This document shows positions 1 to 9,617 of a stretch of 43,015 nt of DNA, one piece after another (position 1 is the first letter of the stretch; the number at the start of each line of letters is the position of its first letter). The translations under genes and the position numbers were made by a program. The notes under the pieces were generated by a model. That model made no database searches. It was not told where the DNA came from and was given only the letters and a program-made list of their open reading frames with translations. The DNA lies in contig NZNW01000014.1 in NCBI GenBank assembly GCA_002695065.1, forward strand, positions 1-43,015, read 5' to 3'. This DNA comes from Salinicola sp. Lineage in GTDB: Bacteria > Pseudomonadota > Gammaproteobacteria > Pseudomonadales > Halomonadaceae.

Positions 1-85
1 CTTCGAGCTTCGAGCTTCGAGCTTCGAGCTTCGAGCTTCGAGCTTCGAGCTTCGAGCTTCGAGCTTCGAGCTTCGAGCTTCGAGC
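1..85. repeat. Heptanucleotide tandem array (CTTCGAG), 12 copies
   Basis: Twelve uninterrupted perfect copies of the 7-bp unit CTTCGAG run from the first base to about 84, followed by one extra C. The window starts inside the array, so its true length is unknown. Seven is not a multiple of three and no gene runs through it, so it is non-coding. It lies downstream of the tesB stop codon. Read on the minus strand the unit is GCTCGAA, which differs by two bases from the GCTCGCG unit of the array at 144-178. Perfect copies suggest recent slippage or copy-number variation. Confidence 0.95.
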
Positions 86-120
86 GAAGAACGCCAGCGA
101 CGATGTCGCTGGCGTTCTTC
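86..120. terminator. Perfect 16-bp inverted repeat, possible tesB terminator
   Basis: Bases 86-101 and 105-120 are perfect reverse complements (16 bp) around a 3-base loop. The element sits directly after the CTTCGAG array and downstream of tesB, so a transcript of tesB would form a very stable hairpin. No clear T-run follows on either strand, so intrinsic termination is plausible but not certain. It may instead be part of a composite repeat together with the two heptamer arrays. Confidence 0.45.
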
Positions 121-143
121 GTTCCGCATCCACGCTGTTCTTC

Positions 144-178
144 GCGGCTCGCGGCTCGCGGCTCGCGGCTCGCGGCTC
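144..178. repeat. Heptanucleotide tandem array (GCGGCTC), 5 copies
   Basis: Five perfect head-to-tail copies of GCGGCTC occupy 144-178. The array overlaps the stop codon of tesB (177-179 on the minus strand), so array changes could alter the end of that protein. In another register the unit is GCTCGCG, close to the reverse complement (GCTCGAA) of the array at 1-85. The two arrays are therefore related units in opposite orientation around the hairpin at 86-120. Confidence 0.9.
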
Positions 179-989
179 AGGGCTGAACCCTCACCAACCC
201 CTCCTGCGCGGTCGAGGCCACCAGACGGCCGTCGCGGTCGTAGAAGCTGCCGCGCGCGAAACCGCGCGCGCCGCCCGCCCAGGGGCTCTCCATCACGTAC
301 AGCAACCACTCGTCGATTCTGGGGTCCTCGTGGATCCACAGGGCGTGATCCAGGCTGGCGATGCGCAGGCGTGGATCGCCGAACTCCACGTCGTGGGCCA
401 GCAGCGAGGTCAACAGCAGGTTGAAGTCCGAGCTGTAGGAGAGCAGGTAGCGGTGGAGTGCCGGATCGTCCGGCATCGGACCGCCGCCCATTCGGAACCA
501 GATCATCCGCGAGGGGGGGCAGTCATGGCGCTCCTCCACCGTGATGAATTCGACGGGGTGTCCACGAAAGCGCTGGTGGACCGCCTTGCCTTCCGCCAGC
601 AGCGCCTCGGGGGTCGGGACATCGGGCGCCATGGGTTGGTGGCTCAGGCCGTGTTCCCGTCCCTGGAAGGAGGCGCTGCAGAAGAATATCGGTTTGCCCT
701 TCTGGATCGCGGTGACGCGCCGCGTCGTGAAGCTGCCACCATCGCGAACGCGATCGACGGAGTAGACCACCGGGAGCTGGGCGTCGCCGGGGCGCAGGAA
801 ATAGCCATGCAGCGAGTGCAGATAGCGATCCTCGGGCACCGTGCGGGTCGCGGCGGCGGCAGACTGCCCCAGGGCCTGGCCTCCGAAAAGCTGCGGCAGT
901 CCCAGATCCTGGCTCTGGCCGCGGAACAGGTTCTCCTCCAGCGCTTCCAGGCCGAGAAGCTGGATAAGGTCGTTCAGCGCTTGTGTCAT
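177..989 (-). CDS. tesB: Acyl-CoA thioesterase II
   Basis: This 270-aa protein is a TesB-type double-hotdog thioesterase, which hydrolyses acyl-CoA to free fatty acid and CoA in the cytoplasm. Family motifs are clear: GGQALGQS near residue 36, HSLHGYFLRPGD near 58, SLDHALWIHE near 212 and the C-terminal QEGLVR. The E. coli catalytic triad Asp204/Thr228/Gln278 maps by spacing to Asp188, Ser212 and Gln262, so Thr appears replaced by Ser. I chose the ATG at 989 because an AAGGA ribosome site lies about 8 bases upstream. The frame stays open to 1097, but that extension has no family similarity. The gene is divergent from tadA (97-bp gap). Its last codons lie against the GCGGCTC array. Confidence 0.93.
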   Translation of the reverse strand: MTQALNDLIQLLGLEALEENLFRGQSQDLGLPQLFGGQALGQSAAAATRTVPEDRYLHSLHGYFLRPGDAQLPVVYSVDRVRDGGSFTTRRVTAIQKGKPIFFCSASFQGREHGLSHQPMAPDVPTPEALLAEGKAVHQRFRGHPVEFITVEERHDCPPSRMIWFRMGGGPMPDDPALHRYLLSYSSDFNLLLTSLLAHDVEFGDPRLRIASLDHALWIHEDPRIDEWLLYVMESPWAGGARGFARGSFYDRDGRLVASTAQEGLVRVQP

Positions 990-1086
990 TCGGGTATCCT
1001 TGATGGCGCGTCGGTGATGGCTGGTCACGAGTATATCCTGCTCGCTGGCGACTCGCCGCGACGCGGCGCGGCAATACGGGACGATC

Positions 1087-1560
1087 ATGATACGCAACGA
1101 TGAATTCTACATGCACCGGGCGCTGGAGCAGGCCCGGCTGGCGCTGGAGGCGGGCGAGGTGCCGGTTGGCGCCGTGGTCGTGGATGGCCGGGGCGAGCCG
1201 ATCGGTGCCGGCTACAACTGCCCGGTCGGTGGCCAGGATCCTACCGCCCATGCCGAAGTCCAGGCGTTGAGAAGCGCGGCGCTGGCGCTGGGCAACTATC
1301 GGCTGGACGACTGCACGCTGTTCGTCACCCTCGAGCCCTGCCTCATGTGCACGGGGGCGATCATCCATGCCCGCATCCGGCGGGTCGTCTACGCCACCGC
1401 GGAGCCCAAGGGCGGTATGGCCGAATCCCGCGCCAATCTCTTTGCGCAGCCCTGGTTCAATCATCGGGTCGAGGTGGAGGGTGGCGTGCTGGCCGTGCCG
1501 GCAAAGCGGCTGCTCCAGCAGTTCTTCCGGGAACGCCGGCGGGATGCCATGCAGCCGTGA
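1087..1560 (+). CDS. tadA: tRNA-specific adenosine deaminase
   Basis: TadA (157 aa) deaminates adenosine 34 to inosine in tRNA-Arg(ACG), allowing wobble decoding. It is a zinc-dependent cytidine-deaminase-fold enzyme. The active-site HAE is at residues 55-57 (His zinc ligand, Glu proton shuttle) and PCLMC is at 84-88 (two Cys zinc ligands). Length is typical for the family. The ATG at 1087 has only a weak GGGA upstream; Met9 is an alternative start. In E. coli tadA neighbours mltF and purL. Here a diguanylate cyclase gene lies between tadA and mltF, convergent with tadA and only 6 bp from its stop. Confidence 0.94.
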   Translation: MIRNDEFYMHRALEQARLALEAGEVPVGAVVVDGRGEPIGAGYNCPVGGQDPTAHAEVQALRSAALALGNYRLDDCTLFVTLEPCLMCTGAIIHARIRRVVYATAEPKGGMAESRANLFAQPWFNHRVEVEGGVLAVPAKRLLQQFFRERRRDAMQP

Positions 1561-1566
1561 ACCGGC

Positions 1567-3525
1567 TCAGGTGGCGTCGGTGAGGATCACGCGATTGCGT
1601 CCGCCCTGTTTGGCGCGGTAGAGCGAATCGTCGGCGGCCTGGAAGAGTCGATCGCGACGGATCGGCGGCTCGTCGGTGATACTGACGCCAATGCTGAGCG
1701 TCACCGGCACGTTGCCCGGCAGGAGCAGGCCACTCTCGGCCACCGCCACACGCAGCGCCTCGGCGATCTCCCCGGCGGTCTGTCGATCGCAGTTCGGCAG
1801 GCAGGCCACGAACTCCTCTCCGCCGTAACGGGCGAACAGCCCGCCCGCGCGCTCTACCGGCCGTCGACAGCGCTGGGCGATCGTCTTGAGATAGCGATCG
1901 CCCTCCAGGTGCCCGAAGTGGTCGTTGACACTCTTGAAGTGATCCAGATCGCAGATCAGCAGCGCCAGCGGTAGCGGGTCCCGTTGATCGTCCATCCAGC
2001 GCAGCAGTTCGCGCCGATTGGGCAACTGGGTCAACTCGTCGTGACGGGCGATCCATTCGATCTCGTGCTGAAGACGCTCGCGCGCCTTCATCTCCTCGCG
2101 CAGCGAGGCGTTGGCCCGGTTGGCCAGGTGATGCTGGTGGGCCAGTCGACGGTAGATATAGAGCACCATGTGCAGCAGGTAGGCCAGCAGGATGCCGAAG
2201 GCGAGGGTGATTTCCGGCAGCCGACTCCGTTTCGCCTGCAGCCAGTGCAGGGAGGGCGCCACGCTCAGGGTCAGTCGATCGGTGCCCACGGTGACGGATT
2301 GGCGATACTGCCAGTCCGCGAGATTGCCCAGCGGGCCGTAGTAGAAGTAGAGCTGCCGGTGGTCGCTGAGCGTCACCGCACGGTCCTGGTTGGGCGTCTG
2401 CGCCAGTAGCGAATTGAGCAGCTTGTCGACGCTCACCACCATCCCCACCGCACCGATCAGTGTTCCATCCACGACGTCGCGCACCGGGAGGTAGCTGATC
2501 ACGCCACGCCCGCCCTGGATGAAATCGACGATCCCCGTCTGCCCTTCGATGCCGTAGACCAGTGGACGATCCAGTGCCTCCCGGTCCTGTGAGTCCACCC
2601 GGTAGAGATTGGTGCCGAGTACTGTCTGATTGCCGCGTAGCGGATAGACGCGGATGACGGTGCCGTCGAGGTCGATGAAGGCGATGTTGCGGAAGTAGCC
2701 GAAGTCGTCATGGTAGAGCCTGGCCTGTTGTTCCCACTCGGAGCGAGTCGGAACATCGCCCAGCATGTTCCAGAAACTGGTGAAGCGTCGCATCGCCTTG
2801 AGGTGAGATGCCGTCTCCGAAGCCATCCTGGTGGCGATGTCGTTGCCCTCGCTGGCGGCAAGGTCATACAGGCGCAGGTTGTCGGTCTGGCGCTGCTCCT
2901 GCCAACTGATCATGGCCAGCAGGGCAATCAGGCCGCCGGTCGCCAGGGGCGGCAGGATTCGCCGCCAGTAGCGGCGGAGCGCGGGAAGCAGCGCCAGGCA
3001 CTGGGCGAACCAGAAAAGCCACAACGCCGCCAGGATCGCCACGGGCACTCCCGTCGTGCTGGACGCGTATTGCGGGGGCGGAGCCAGCGAGCGGTAGCCG
3101 AGCCAGGCGCCGCCCATGGCGACCAGCAACAGCAGCATCGGCGAGCCAAGGCCCAGGCGCGACAGCAGCAGGACGTTGAGCGTCAGACCGAAGATCATGC
3201 AGAGCGAGAGAATCGGAGGCCGGCTGCGGAACAGCTCCCAGCTTCCCGGTAGCCGATCGAGCCACTGCTGCCAGACATCGGCGCTGAGCCAGGTCTCTGC
3301 CACCAGGTAACTGGCGAGGATTGTCAGGGTGAGGAGGCAGGTAGGAATCAGCAGCCAGCGGCTGGTCCTGATCCACTGGCGTGATGCGGCGACCTGACCC
3401 AGCCAGAGCGCGCCCAGCAGTGGCATCAGCAGCCAGCGCTGATCCGGTTCGCCGGCGGGCCAGAGGGCAATCAACGCGATCGGGAACGCCAGGTACAACG
3501 ATAGACGGGACACCACCAGAGGCAT
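1567..3525 (-). CDS. Membrane diguanylate cyclase with CHASE-like sensor
   Basis: This 652-aa protein should make cyclic di-GMP from two GTP. Residues 1-210 hold about seven hydrophobic segments (a MASE-like integral membrane region). Residues about 215-430 form an extracytoplasmic sensor resembling CHASE domains (IAFIDLDGTVIRVYP near 281), closed by a membrane helix at about 438-458 and a short linker. The GGDEF domain follows: DELTQLPNR at 496, DLDHFKSVND at 526 and the active-site GGEEF at 568-572. The inhibitory I-site (RxxD before GGEEF) reads RAGG, so the Asp is missing and product inhibition may be weak. The start at 3525 begins a plausible signal-anchor. It sits between tadA and mltF, which are usually adjacent. 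The ligand is unknown. Confidence 0.85.
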   Translation of the reverse strand: MPLVVSRLSLYLAFPIALIALWPAGEPDQRWLLMPLLGALWLGQVAASRQWIRTSRWLLIPTCLLTLTILASYLVAETWLSADVWQQWLDRLPGSWELFRSRPPILSLCMIFGLTLNVLLLSRLGLGSPMLLLLVAMGGAWLGYRSLAPPPQYASSTTGVPVAILAALWLFWFAQCLALLPALRRYWRRILPPLATGGLIALLAMISWQEQRQTDNLRLYDLAASEGNDIATRMASETASHLKAMRRFTSFWNMLGDVPTRSEWEQQARLYHDDFGYFRNIAFIDLDGTVIRVYPLRGNQTVLGTNLYRVDSQDREALDRPLVYGIEGQTGIVDFIQGGRGVISYLPVRDVVDGTLIGAVGMVVSVDKLLNSLLAQTPNQDRAVTLSDHRQLYFYYGPLGNLADWQYRQSVTVGTDRLTLSVAPSLHWLQAKRSRLPEITLAFGILLAYLLHMVLYIYRRLAHQHHLANRANASLREEMKARERLQHEIEWIARHDELTQLPNRRELLRWMDDQRDPLPLALLICDLDHFKSVNDHFGHLEGDRYLKTIAQRCRRPVERAGGLFARYGGEEFVACLPNCDRQTAGEIAEALRVAVAESGLLLPGNVPVTLSIGVSITDEPPIRRDRLFQAADDSLYRAKQGGRNRVILTDAT

Positions 3526-3558
3526 GGGCGTTAGGGTTCTCCACGGCGCGGCCGCCGA

Positions 3559-5010
3559 TTACAGCAGCGGGGCGACGATTTCGAAGGGCGCGGTACTCTC
3601 CTCGTCCAGTGCGCGCTCGCCCAGCTGGTTGAACTGCTGCTGGCTACGATTGACGTACTTCAGTATCTCGTAATAACGGCGCACGTTACGGACGTAGATT
3701 ACCGGTTCGCCGCCACGAGCGTAACCGTGGCGCACCCGGGAGTACCACTCGCGCTCCTGCAGCAACGGCAGCGCTTCGCGGACATCGGCCCAGCGCTTGG
3801 GGTCGCCGCCGCGCAGGCGAACGATCTCCTGGGCGTCGAACAGGTGCCCCAGGCCGACATTGTAGGCGGCCAGCGCCATCCAGGTTCGATCGGGTTCAGG
3901 TATGTCATCGGCAAGGCGCTGTTTGACCTGAAGCAGGTACCTGGCGCCACCGTCGATACTTTGACGCGGGTCGAGGCGATTATCGATGCCGACCTCGTCG
4001 GCGGTGGGGTGCGTCAGCATCATCAACCCGCGAACGCCGGTCGGCGATTCGGCATCGGCCTCCCAGTGTGACTCCTGAAAGCCGAGCGCGGCCAGCAGGT
4101 GCCAGTCGAAGCCGGTCTCCCGGGCGGCCTCCTTGAAGTAGGGCACGAAGCGCGGCAGCCGCGTCCCCACGTGGTGGATGAAGAGCCGGGCGCCAACGTA
4201 CTCGAGATAATCGTCGTGGCCGAAGTAGCGCCCCACGAGCTCATCGAGCTCGCCGTTGCGACGCTGCTCTTCCAGGAAATCGTTGGCGGCGCTGAGCAGG
4301 TCGATCGGCTGGTTCGCCGCGAAGGCCCAGGCCAGACTCATCGGCTTGCCCAGCGGGAAGCCGCGTTCGACGTTGGGGAAGAACAGCCGGTTGAGCCTGA
4401 ATTGCTGGGTGTAGACCACGGCCGCATCGAGGTCGTCGCGCTCGACCATCTCCATCAGATCGGCGATGGCCAGGCCCTCCGCCTCCTTCCAGCCCAGACC
4501 CGGAAGATTGCGCTGCTGGGTGCGTAGCGCCTCGGCATTGCCGGAGTCGGCGATCACGCCGATACGCAGACCGACGAGATCGTCCAGGGTACGTACCGGA
4601 GGCAGGCCCCGGCGATAGACCACCAGCGGCTGCAGCGTGAGGATCGGTTGGCTGTACCGGATGCCTTTCCGATCCAGGTCGAGTGCCAGGGCCGCGGCGC
4701 CCATGTCGGCGTCGCCCCGTCTCACGTGGTCGATCACGCCGCCGATACTCTCCTCGGTATCGACCGACAGACTGACGCCCAGCGACCGTGCAAAGCGACG
4801 CATCAGCTCGTATTCGAAGCCGGTCGGGCCATGCCCCCCGGCGTAGAAGGTGATCGGCCCGCTGCGTGTCGCCACCTGCAGGAAATCGCGCTTGCGGATC
4901 GGCTCCAGCCCGTCGCCGAAACGCGGCGCCAACTGAGCGGGACAGAGGACGATCGTCAGCGCCAACAGCAGGACCAGCGCGCGCCGCAGACGTGTCATGA
5001 GCTTGGACAT
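3559..5010 (-). CDS. mltF: Membrane-bound lytic murein transglycosylase F
   Basis: MltF cleaves peptidoglycan glycan strands non-hydrolytically, forming 1,6-anhydromuramic ends, at the inner face of the outer membrane. From the ATG at 5010 the protein is 483 aa: a signal peptide (basic start, hydrophobic core about 11-24), an ABC-type solute-binding regulatory domain at about 40-265, and an SLT family-1E domain from about 285. The catalytic Glu is Glu313 in FQESHW, next to E. coli Glu314. The frame is open to 5070, but the extra 20 residues precede the signal peptide; no strong ribosome site separates the candidate starts (5010, 4998). The gene is divergent from purL, as in E. coli. Confidence 0.92.
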   Translation of the reverse strand: MSKLMTRLRRALVLLLALTIVLCPAQLAPRFGDGLEPIRKRDFLQVATRSGPITFYAGGHGPTGFEYELMRRFARSLGVSLSVDTEESIGGVIDHVRRGDADMGAAALALDLDRKGIRYSQPILTLQPLVVYRRGLPPVRTLDDLVGLRIGVIADSGNAEALRTQQRNLPGLGWKEAEGLAIADLMEMVERDDLDAAVVYTQQFRLNRLFFPNVERGFPLGKPMSLAWAFAANQPIDLLSAANDFLEEQRRNGELDELVGRYFGHDDYLEYVGARLFIHHVGTRLPRFVPYFKEAARETGFDWHLLAALGFQESHWEADAESPTGVRGLMMLTHPTADEVGIDNRLDPRQSIDGGARYLLQVKQRLADDIPEPDRTWMALAAYNVGLGHLFDAQEIVRLRGGDPKRWADVREALPLLQEREWYSRVRHGYARGGEPVIYVRNVRRYYEILKYVNRSQQQFNQLGERALDEESTAPFEIVAPLL

Positions 5011-5095
5011 GCAGTGGGGATCGGTGACAGCGTGACGGCACACCATAGCCGGCCCCCGTCCCGCTGTCATCCATTGGCTACCGCGCTACGCATCC

Positions 5096-5113
5096 CGAGG
5101 GGCGGGCCTCTCG
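5096..5113. repeat. REP-like GC palindrome, copy 1 (upstream of purL)
   Basis: CGAGGGGC and GCCTCTCG form an 8-bp stem with one G-T wobble around a 2-base loop, followed by CTCCC. A near-identical unit lies at 9363-9380 on the other side of purL. Two copies of the same palindrome in non-coding positions suggest a dispersed repeat family rather than a gene-specific site. Its position in the mltF/purL divergent region could also affect transcription. Confidence 0.5.
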
Positions 5114-5283
5114 CTCCCGTTGTAGAGGATTTTTCCACGCTGCAGCGGCCTCGATCGGCGTCAGGCCCGTTGCCTTAGCGAGCGCCGTCGCTTTCCAGTA
5201 TCATGGCGCCCTGATCCCGGCATCGTCGTCCGTCTCGCACGAGACAGGCGCGATCCTCGACCGTCCTGGAGGCTTTCCACGCC

Positions 5284-8200
5284 ATGCTCGAATTGCAAGG
5301 CGCTCCCGCGCTATCTGCATTCCGTCACGCCAAACTGCTCGCCGATCTTCGCGCTGTCGTTCCCGAAGTCGAGTCCCTCAACGCACATTACGTTCATTTC
5401 GTCGACCATCACGACGAGCTCGACACCGAGGCGCGCCAGGTACTGGAGCGGTTGCTGGGCCATGGCCAGGGTTCCGAACCCGGACGGGACGCATCGACCG
5501 AAGGGTATCTGTTTCTGGTCGTGCCCCGTATCGGCACGATCTCGCCGTGGTCCTCCAAGGCCACCGATATCGCCCACAACTGTGGTCTCGAGTCGGTGGC
5601 GCGGATCGAGCGGGGCATCGCCTATCGGGTGGCGCTGAAGAGCGCGCCGGCCCCCGACAGCTACGAGGCCCTGGTGGCGCGCCTGCACGATCGAATGACG
5701 GAAACCGTGCTGTTCGACTCCAGCGACGCGGCCAAGCTGTTCTCCCATCACCGGCCGACGCCGCTGGCCACGGTCGACGTGATCCAGGGCGGGCGTCCGG
5801 CGCTGGCGGACGCCAACGGCAAGTTGGGGCTGGCGCTGGCCGACGACGAGATCGACTATCTGGTCGAGGCCTTCCGGGAGCTGGGGCGCAACCCGACCGA
5901 CGTCGAGCTGATGATGTTCGCCCAGGCCAACTCCGAACACTGCCGCCACAAGATCTTCAACGCCGACTGGGTGATCGACGGCGAGCCGCAGACCCATTCG
6001 CTGTTCAAGATGATCAAGAACACCTTCGAGTGTTCCAGCGACAAGGTGCTCTCGGCCTACAGCGACAACGCCGCGATCATCGAAGGGCCGACAGCGGGGC
6101 GTTTCTTCCCTTCGCCGGAGAATCAGGTTTACGGGGCGACTCAGGAACCGATCCATATCCTGATGAAGGTGGAGACTCACAATCACCCGACGGCAATTGC
6201 GCCGCATCCGGGGGCGGCCACCGGTGCCGGCGGCGAGATTCGCGACGAGGGCGCCACCGGCCGCGGCGGCAAGCCCAAGGCGGGCTTGACCGGCTTCACT
6301 GTCTCCAACCTGCGGATTCCCGAATTCGTCCAGCCGTGGGAGGCGTTCGACTACGGCAAGCCCGAGCGCATCCAGTCGGCCCTCGATATCATGCTCGAAG
6401 GCCCGATCGGTGGCGCGGCGTTCAACAACGAGTTCGGCCGCCCCAACCTCAACGGTTTCTTCCGCACCTTCGAGCTCGACGCCGTGGGCGCCGGCGGGAT
6501 CGAGCGGCGCGGCTATCACAAGCCGGTGATGCTGGCCGGCGGCTACGGCAACGTCCGCGACGGCCACGTGCTCAAGGGCGAGATCCCGGTCGGCGCCAAG
6601 CTGATCGTGATGGGCGGTCCGGCGATGCTGATCGGCCTCGGCGGCGGTGCGGCGTCGTCGATGGCCTCCGGCGCCTCCAGCGAGGATCTCGATTTCGCCT
6701 CGGTGCAGCGCGACAACCCCGAGATCGAACGCCGCGCCCAGGAAGTGATCGACCGCTGCTGGGCGCTGGGCGACGACAACCCCATCGCCTTCATCCATGA
6801 CGTCGGTGCCGGCGGTCTCTCCAATGCCTTGCCGGAGCTGGTCAAGGATGGCGGCCGCGGCGGCCTGTTCGACCTGCGTGCGGTGCCCAACGCCGAGCCG
6901 GGCATGAGCCCGCTGGAGATCTGGTGCAACGAGGCCCAGGAGCGCTACGTGCTGGCGGTGACGCCGGCGCAGCTCGAGCGCTTCGATGCGCTGTGTGCCC
7001 GCGAGCGCTGTCCCTATGCCGTGGTCGGCGAGGCTACCGAGTCGCACCACCTGGCCGTGCGCGACGGTCATTTCGAGGCCGATCCGGTGGATCTGCCGAT
7101 GAGCGTACTGTTCGGCAAGCCACCCAAGATGCAGCGCAGCTTCGAGCGCGAGACGCTCAACCTGCCGGGCCTCGGGCTCGACAACCTCGATCTGCGCGAA
7201 GCGCTGGATCGGGTGCTGCGGCTGCCGACGGTGGCCTCGAAGAGCTTTTTGATCACCATCGGCGACCGCTCGATCACAGGCATGGTCGCGCGCGACCAGA
7301 TGGTCGGCCCGTGGCAGGTGCCGGTGGCGGACTGCGCGGTTACCACGTCGAGCTACGACACCCACGCCGGCGAGGCGATGGCCATGGGCGAGCGCCCGCC
7401 GGTGGCGCTGATCGATCCGGCGGCCAGCGCGCGTCTGGCGGTGGCCGAGGCGATCACCAATCTCGCCGCCGCGCCGATCGAGAAGCTCTCCGACATCAAG
7501 CTCTCCGCCAACTGGATGAGCGCCGCCGATCACGTCGGCGAGAATCAGGCGCTTTACGACGCCGTCCACGCCGTGGGCATGGAGCTGTGCCCGGCGTTGG
7601 GCATCTCCGTACCGGTGGGCAAGGATTCGATGTCCATGCGCACCGCCTGGCAGACCGAAGAGGGCGAGAAGAGCATCACCGCGCCGTTGACGTTGAACAT
7701 CACCGGCTTTGCCCCGGTCACCGACGCGCTGCGCACGCTCACGCCCCAGTTGCGCCTCGACCAGGACGAGAGCGACCTGATCTTGATCGATCTCGGTCGC
7801 GGCCGGAATCGTCTCGGCGGCTCCGCCCTGGCGCAGGTCTACGGCCAGGTCGGCAACGTCTGCCCGGATCTGGACGAAGCCGAGGACCTGGTGGCGTTCT
7901 TCAGCGTCATCCAGGGGCTCAACGCCGACGGCAAGCTGCTCGCCTATCATGACCGCAGCGACGGCGGCCTGATCGTGACCCTGCTGGAGATGGCCTTCGC
8001 CGGCCGCGGCGGGCTCGAGATCAAGCTCGACTGGCTCACCGACGATGCCGTCGGCGCGGTGGATGCGCTGTTCGCCGAGGAGCTGGGCGCGGTGATTCAG
8101 GTCAACCGCCAGGATACCGAATTCGTGCTGGCGCAGTTCGCCGCTGCCGGCATCGAGACCTGTGGCGTCATCGCCCGCCCGCGTTACGACGACCAGGTCC

Positions 8201-9195
8201 GCGTGACGCTGTTCGAAGAGCCGCTGCTGGAAACCACCCGGGCCATGACCCAGCGCGTCTGGTCGGAAACCAGCTATCGGATGCAGGCGCTGCGCGACAA
8301 CCCCGAATCCGCCAAGAGCGAATTCGACGGCCTGCTCAACCTGCGCGATCCGGGGCTGTCGGCCAGTCCCACCTTCGATGTCGACGACGACGTCGCTGCG
8401 CCTTACATCCAGACCGGGGTGCGGCCGCGGGTGGCGATCCTGCGCGAGCAGGGCGTCAACGGACACATGGAAATGGCGGCGGCGTTCGACCATGCCGGCT
8501 TCGAGGCGGTCGATGTCCACATGAGCGACATTCTCGCCGGGCGTGTCACCCTCGATGACATGAAGGGCCTGGTCGGCTGCGGCGGCTTCTCCTACGGCGA
8601 CGTGCTCGGCGCCGGCGGCGGCTGGGCCAAGTCGGCGCTGTTCAACGGCCGCGCTCGCGACCAGTTCGCGGCCTTCTTCGAACGGGAAGACACCTTCGGC
8701 CTCGGCGTCTGCAACGGCTGTCAGATGTTCTCGCAGCTGAAAGAGCTGATCCCCGGCGCCGAGCGCTGGCCGCGCTTCGTGCGCAACGGCTCGGAGCAGT
8801 TCGAGGCCCGCGTGTCGATGGTCCAGGTCGAGGATAGCCCGTCGATCCTGCTCGCCGGCATGGCCGGTTCGACCCTGCCGATCGCCGTCGCCCACGGCGA
8901 GGGTCAGGCGCTGTTCGAGGATAGCGGCCACCTGCGCGGCATGCAGACCAGCGGCCAGATCGCGCTGCGCTACATCGACAACGAGGGCCAGGTGACGACG
9001 CGCTATCCGGCCAACCCCAACGGCTCGCCGGCCGGTATCACCGGCCTGACCACGCCGGACGGCCGCGTCACCATCATGATGCCCCATCCGGAGCGGGTCG
9101 CCCGCGCGGTGACCAACTCCTGGCGGCCGCCGGCGTGGACGCAGGATGGCGCCTGGATGCGGATGTTCCGCAATGCGCGGGTCTGGGTCGGGTGA
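5284..9195 (+). CDS. purL: Phosphoribosylformylglycinamidine synthase (FGAM synthase)
   Basis: This is the large single-chain PurL (1303 aa; E. coli 1295), which converts FGAR, glutamine and ATP to FGAM in purine synthesis. It has an N-terminal domain, a linker, two AIRS-like halves forming the ATP site ([11 protein letters not shown]-type stretch near residue 310) and a C-terminal class-I glutaminase domain from about 1040. The glutaminase triad is Cys1143 (VCNGCQMF), His1268 and Glu1270 (PHPERV), each eight residues beyond the E. coli positions. A GGAGG lies about 11 bases before the ATG. It is followed by a strong terminator at 9231-9280, so it is probably monocistronic. The very long frame on the opposite strand is a composition artefact. 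Confidence 0.98.
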   Translation: MLELQGAPALSAFRHAKLLADLRAVVPEVESLNAHYVHFVDHHDELDTEARQVLERLLGHGQGSEPGRDASTEGYLFLVVPRIGTISPWSSKATDIAHNCGLESVARIERGIAYRVALKSAPAPDSYEALVARLHDRMTETVLFDSSDAAKLFSHHRPTPLATVDVIQGGRPALADANGKLGLALADDEIDYLVEAFRELGRNPTDVELMMFAQANSEHCRHKIFNADWVIDGEPQTHSLFKMIKNTFECSSDKVLSAYSDNAAIIEGPTAGRFFPSPENQVYGATQEPIHILMKVETHNHPTAIAPHPGAATGAGGEIRDEGATGRGGKPKAGLTGFTVSNLRIPEFVQPWEAFDYGKPERIQSALDIMLEGPIGGAAFNNEFGRPNLNGFFRTFELDAVGAGGIERRGYHKPVMLAGGYGNVRDGHVLKGEIPVGAKLIVMGGPAMLIGLGGGAASSMASGASSEDLDFASVQRDNPEIERRAQEVIDRCWALGDDNPIAFIHDVGAGGLSNALPELVKDGGRGGLFDLRAVPNAEPGMSPLEIWCNEAQERYVLAVTPAQLERFDALCARERCPYAVVGEATESHHLAVRDGHFEADPVDLPMSVLFGKPPKMQRSFERETLNLPGLGLDNLDLREALDRVLRLPTVASKSFLITIGDRSITGMVARDQMVGPWQVPVADCAVTTSSYDTHAGEAMAMGERPPVALIDPAASARLAVAEAITNLAAAPIEKLSDIKLSANWMSAADHVGENQALYDAVHAVGMELCPALGISVPVGKDSMSMRTAWQTEEGEKSITAPLTLNITGFAPVTDALRTLTPQLRLDQDESDLILIDLGRGRNRLGGSALAQVYGQVGNVCPDLDEAEDLVAFFSVIQGLNADGKLLAYHDRSDGGLIVTLLEMAFAGRGGLEIKLDWLTDDAVGAVDALFAEELGAVIQVNRQDTEFVLAQFAAAGIETCGVIARPRYDDQVRVTLFEEPLLETTRAMTQRVWSETSYRMQALRDNPESAKSEFDGLLNLRDPGLSASPTFDVDDDVAAPYIQTGVRPRVAILREQGVNGHMEMAAAFDHAGFEAVDVHMSDILAGRVTLDDMKGLVGCGGFSYGDVLGAGGGWAKSALFNGRARDQFAAFFEREDTFGLGVCNGCQMFSQLKELIPGAERWPRFVRNGSEQFEARVSMVQVEDSPSILLAGMAGSTLPIAVAHGEGQALFEDSGHLRGMQTSGQIALRYIDNEGQVTTRYPANPNGSPAGITGLTTPDGRVTIMMPHPERVARAVTNSWRPPAWTQDGAWMRMFRNARVWVG

Positions 9196-9230
9196 TGTAG
9201 GGGACTGACGCCAGCGTTGGCGTGATGACG

Positions 9231-9280
9231 AAAACCGGCTTGTCCTAGGGTTTATAACCTTGGGGCAAGCCGGTTTTTTT
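9231..9280 (+). terminator. Rho-independent terminator of purL
   Basis: A 12-bp perfect stem pairs 9231-9242 with 9266-9277. The loop contains a second small stem (AGGGTT with AACCTT). The right arm ends in seven T residues (9274-9280), and the left arm begins AAAA, so it could also work from the opposite strand. It starts 35 bases after the purL stop. Confidence 0.9.
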
Positions 9281-9617
9281 ATGGGTGATTGGCCGGATGG
9301 TTGGTTCTATGTTGGTGAGGCTACGACTGACGGCACATTAACTGCCCTTGCGCGCGTTATTACGAGGGGCAGGCCCCTCGCGCTCCCCTTTTTGACGCCA
9401 CAGAACGATGAAGTCCCGAGCGTTTGAGCACCAAACTCGGGTCGGCGCCTAGGGACATCCTTGTCCCAACGCGCCTCGCGCGACATCCATGTCGCGCGCC
9501 CCGGTTTGTGTGCTCATCGCTCGGCATCGTTCTGAATAGGCGTCGTGGGGTGGCGGCCTTCACCTCAACGAATTTCCCAGATGGTTCACCGTCTTCAAGA
9601 AAAGGATGGCGAAACTC
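9281..9617. repeat. Gene-free stretch with a cluster of palindromes
   Basis: No convincing gene lies between the purL terminator and the lyase gene. The stretch holds three inverted repeats. CGAGGGGC-AG-GCCCCTCG at 9363-9380 is perfect and is followed by CGCTCCCC and five T; it is a second copy of the unit at 5096. GGGACA/TGTCCC is at 9452-9467. A perfect 10-bp stem with a 2-base loop is at 9477-9498. The last two share the core GACATCC-W-TGTC and lie 9 bases apart, so they look like tandem diverged units of one REP-type family. Confidence 0.55.

Noticed and set aside
1-178. Tandem units as a CRISPR array
   Set aside because: Units of 7 bp are head to tail without spacers and there are no cas genes in the window.
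5311-9087. Very long open frame (about 1258 codons) antisense to purL
   Set aside because: It mirrors purL codons in a GC-rich genome, its product is low-complexity (Arg, Gln, His, Ala) and matches no family. purL itself is certain.
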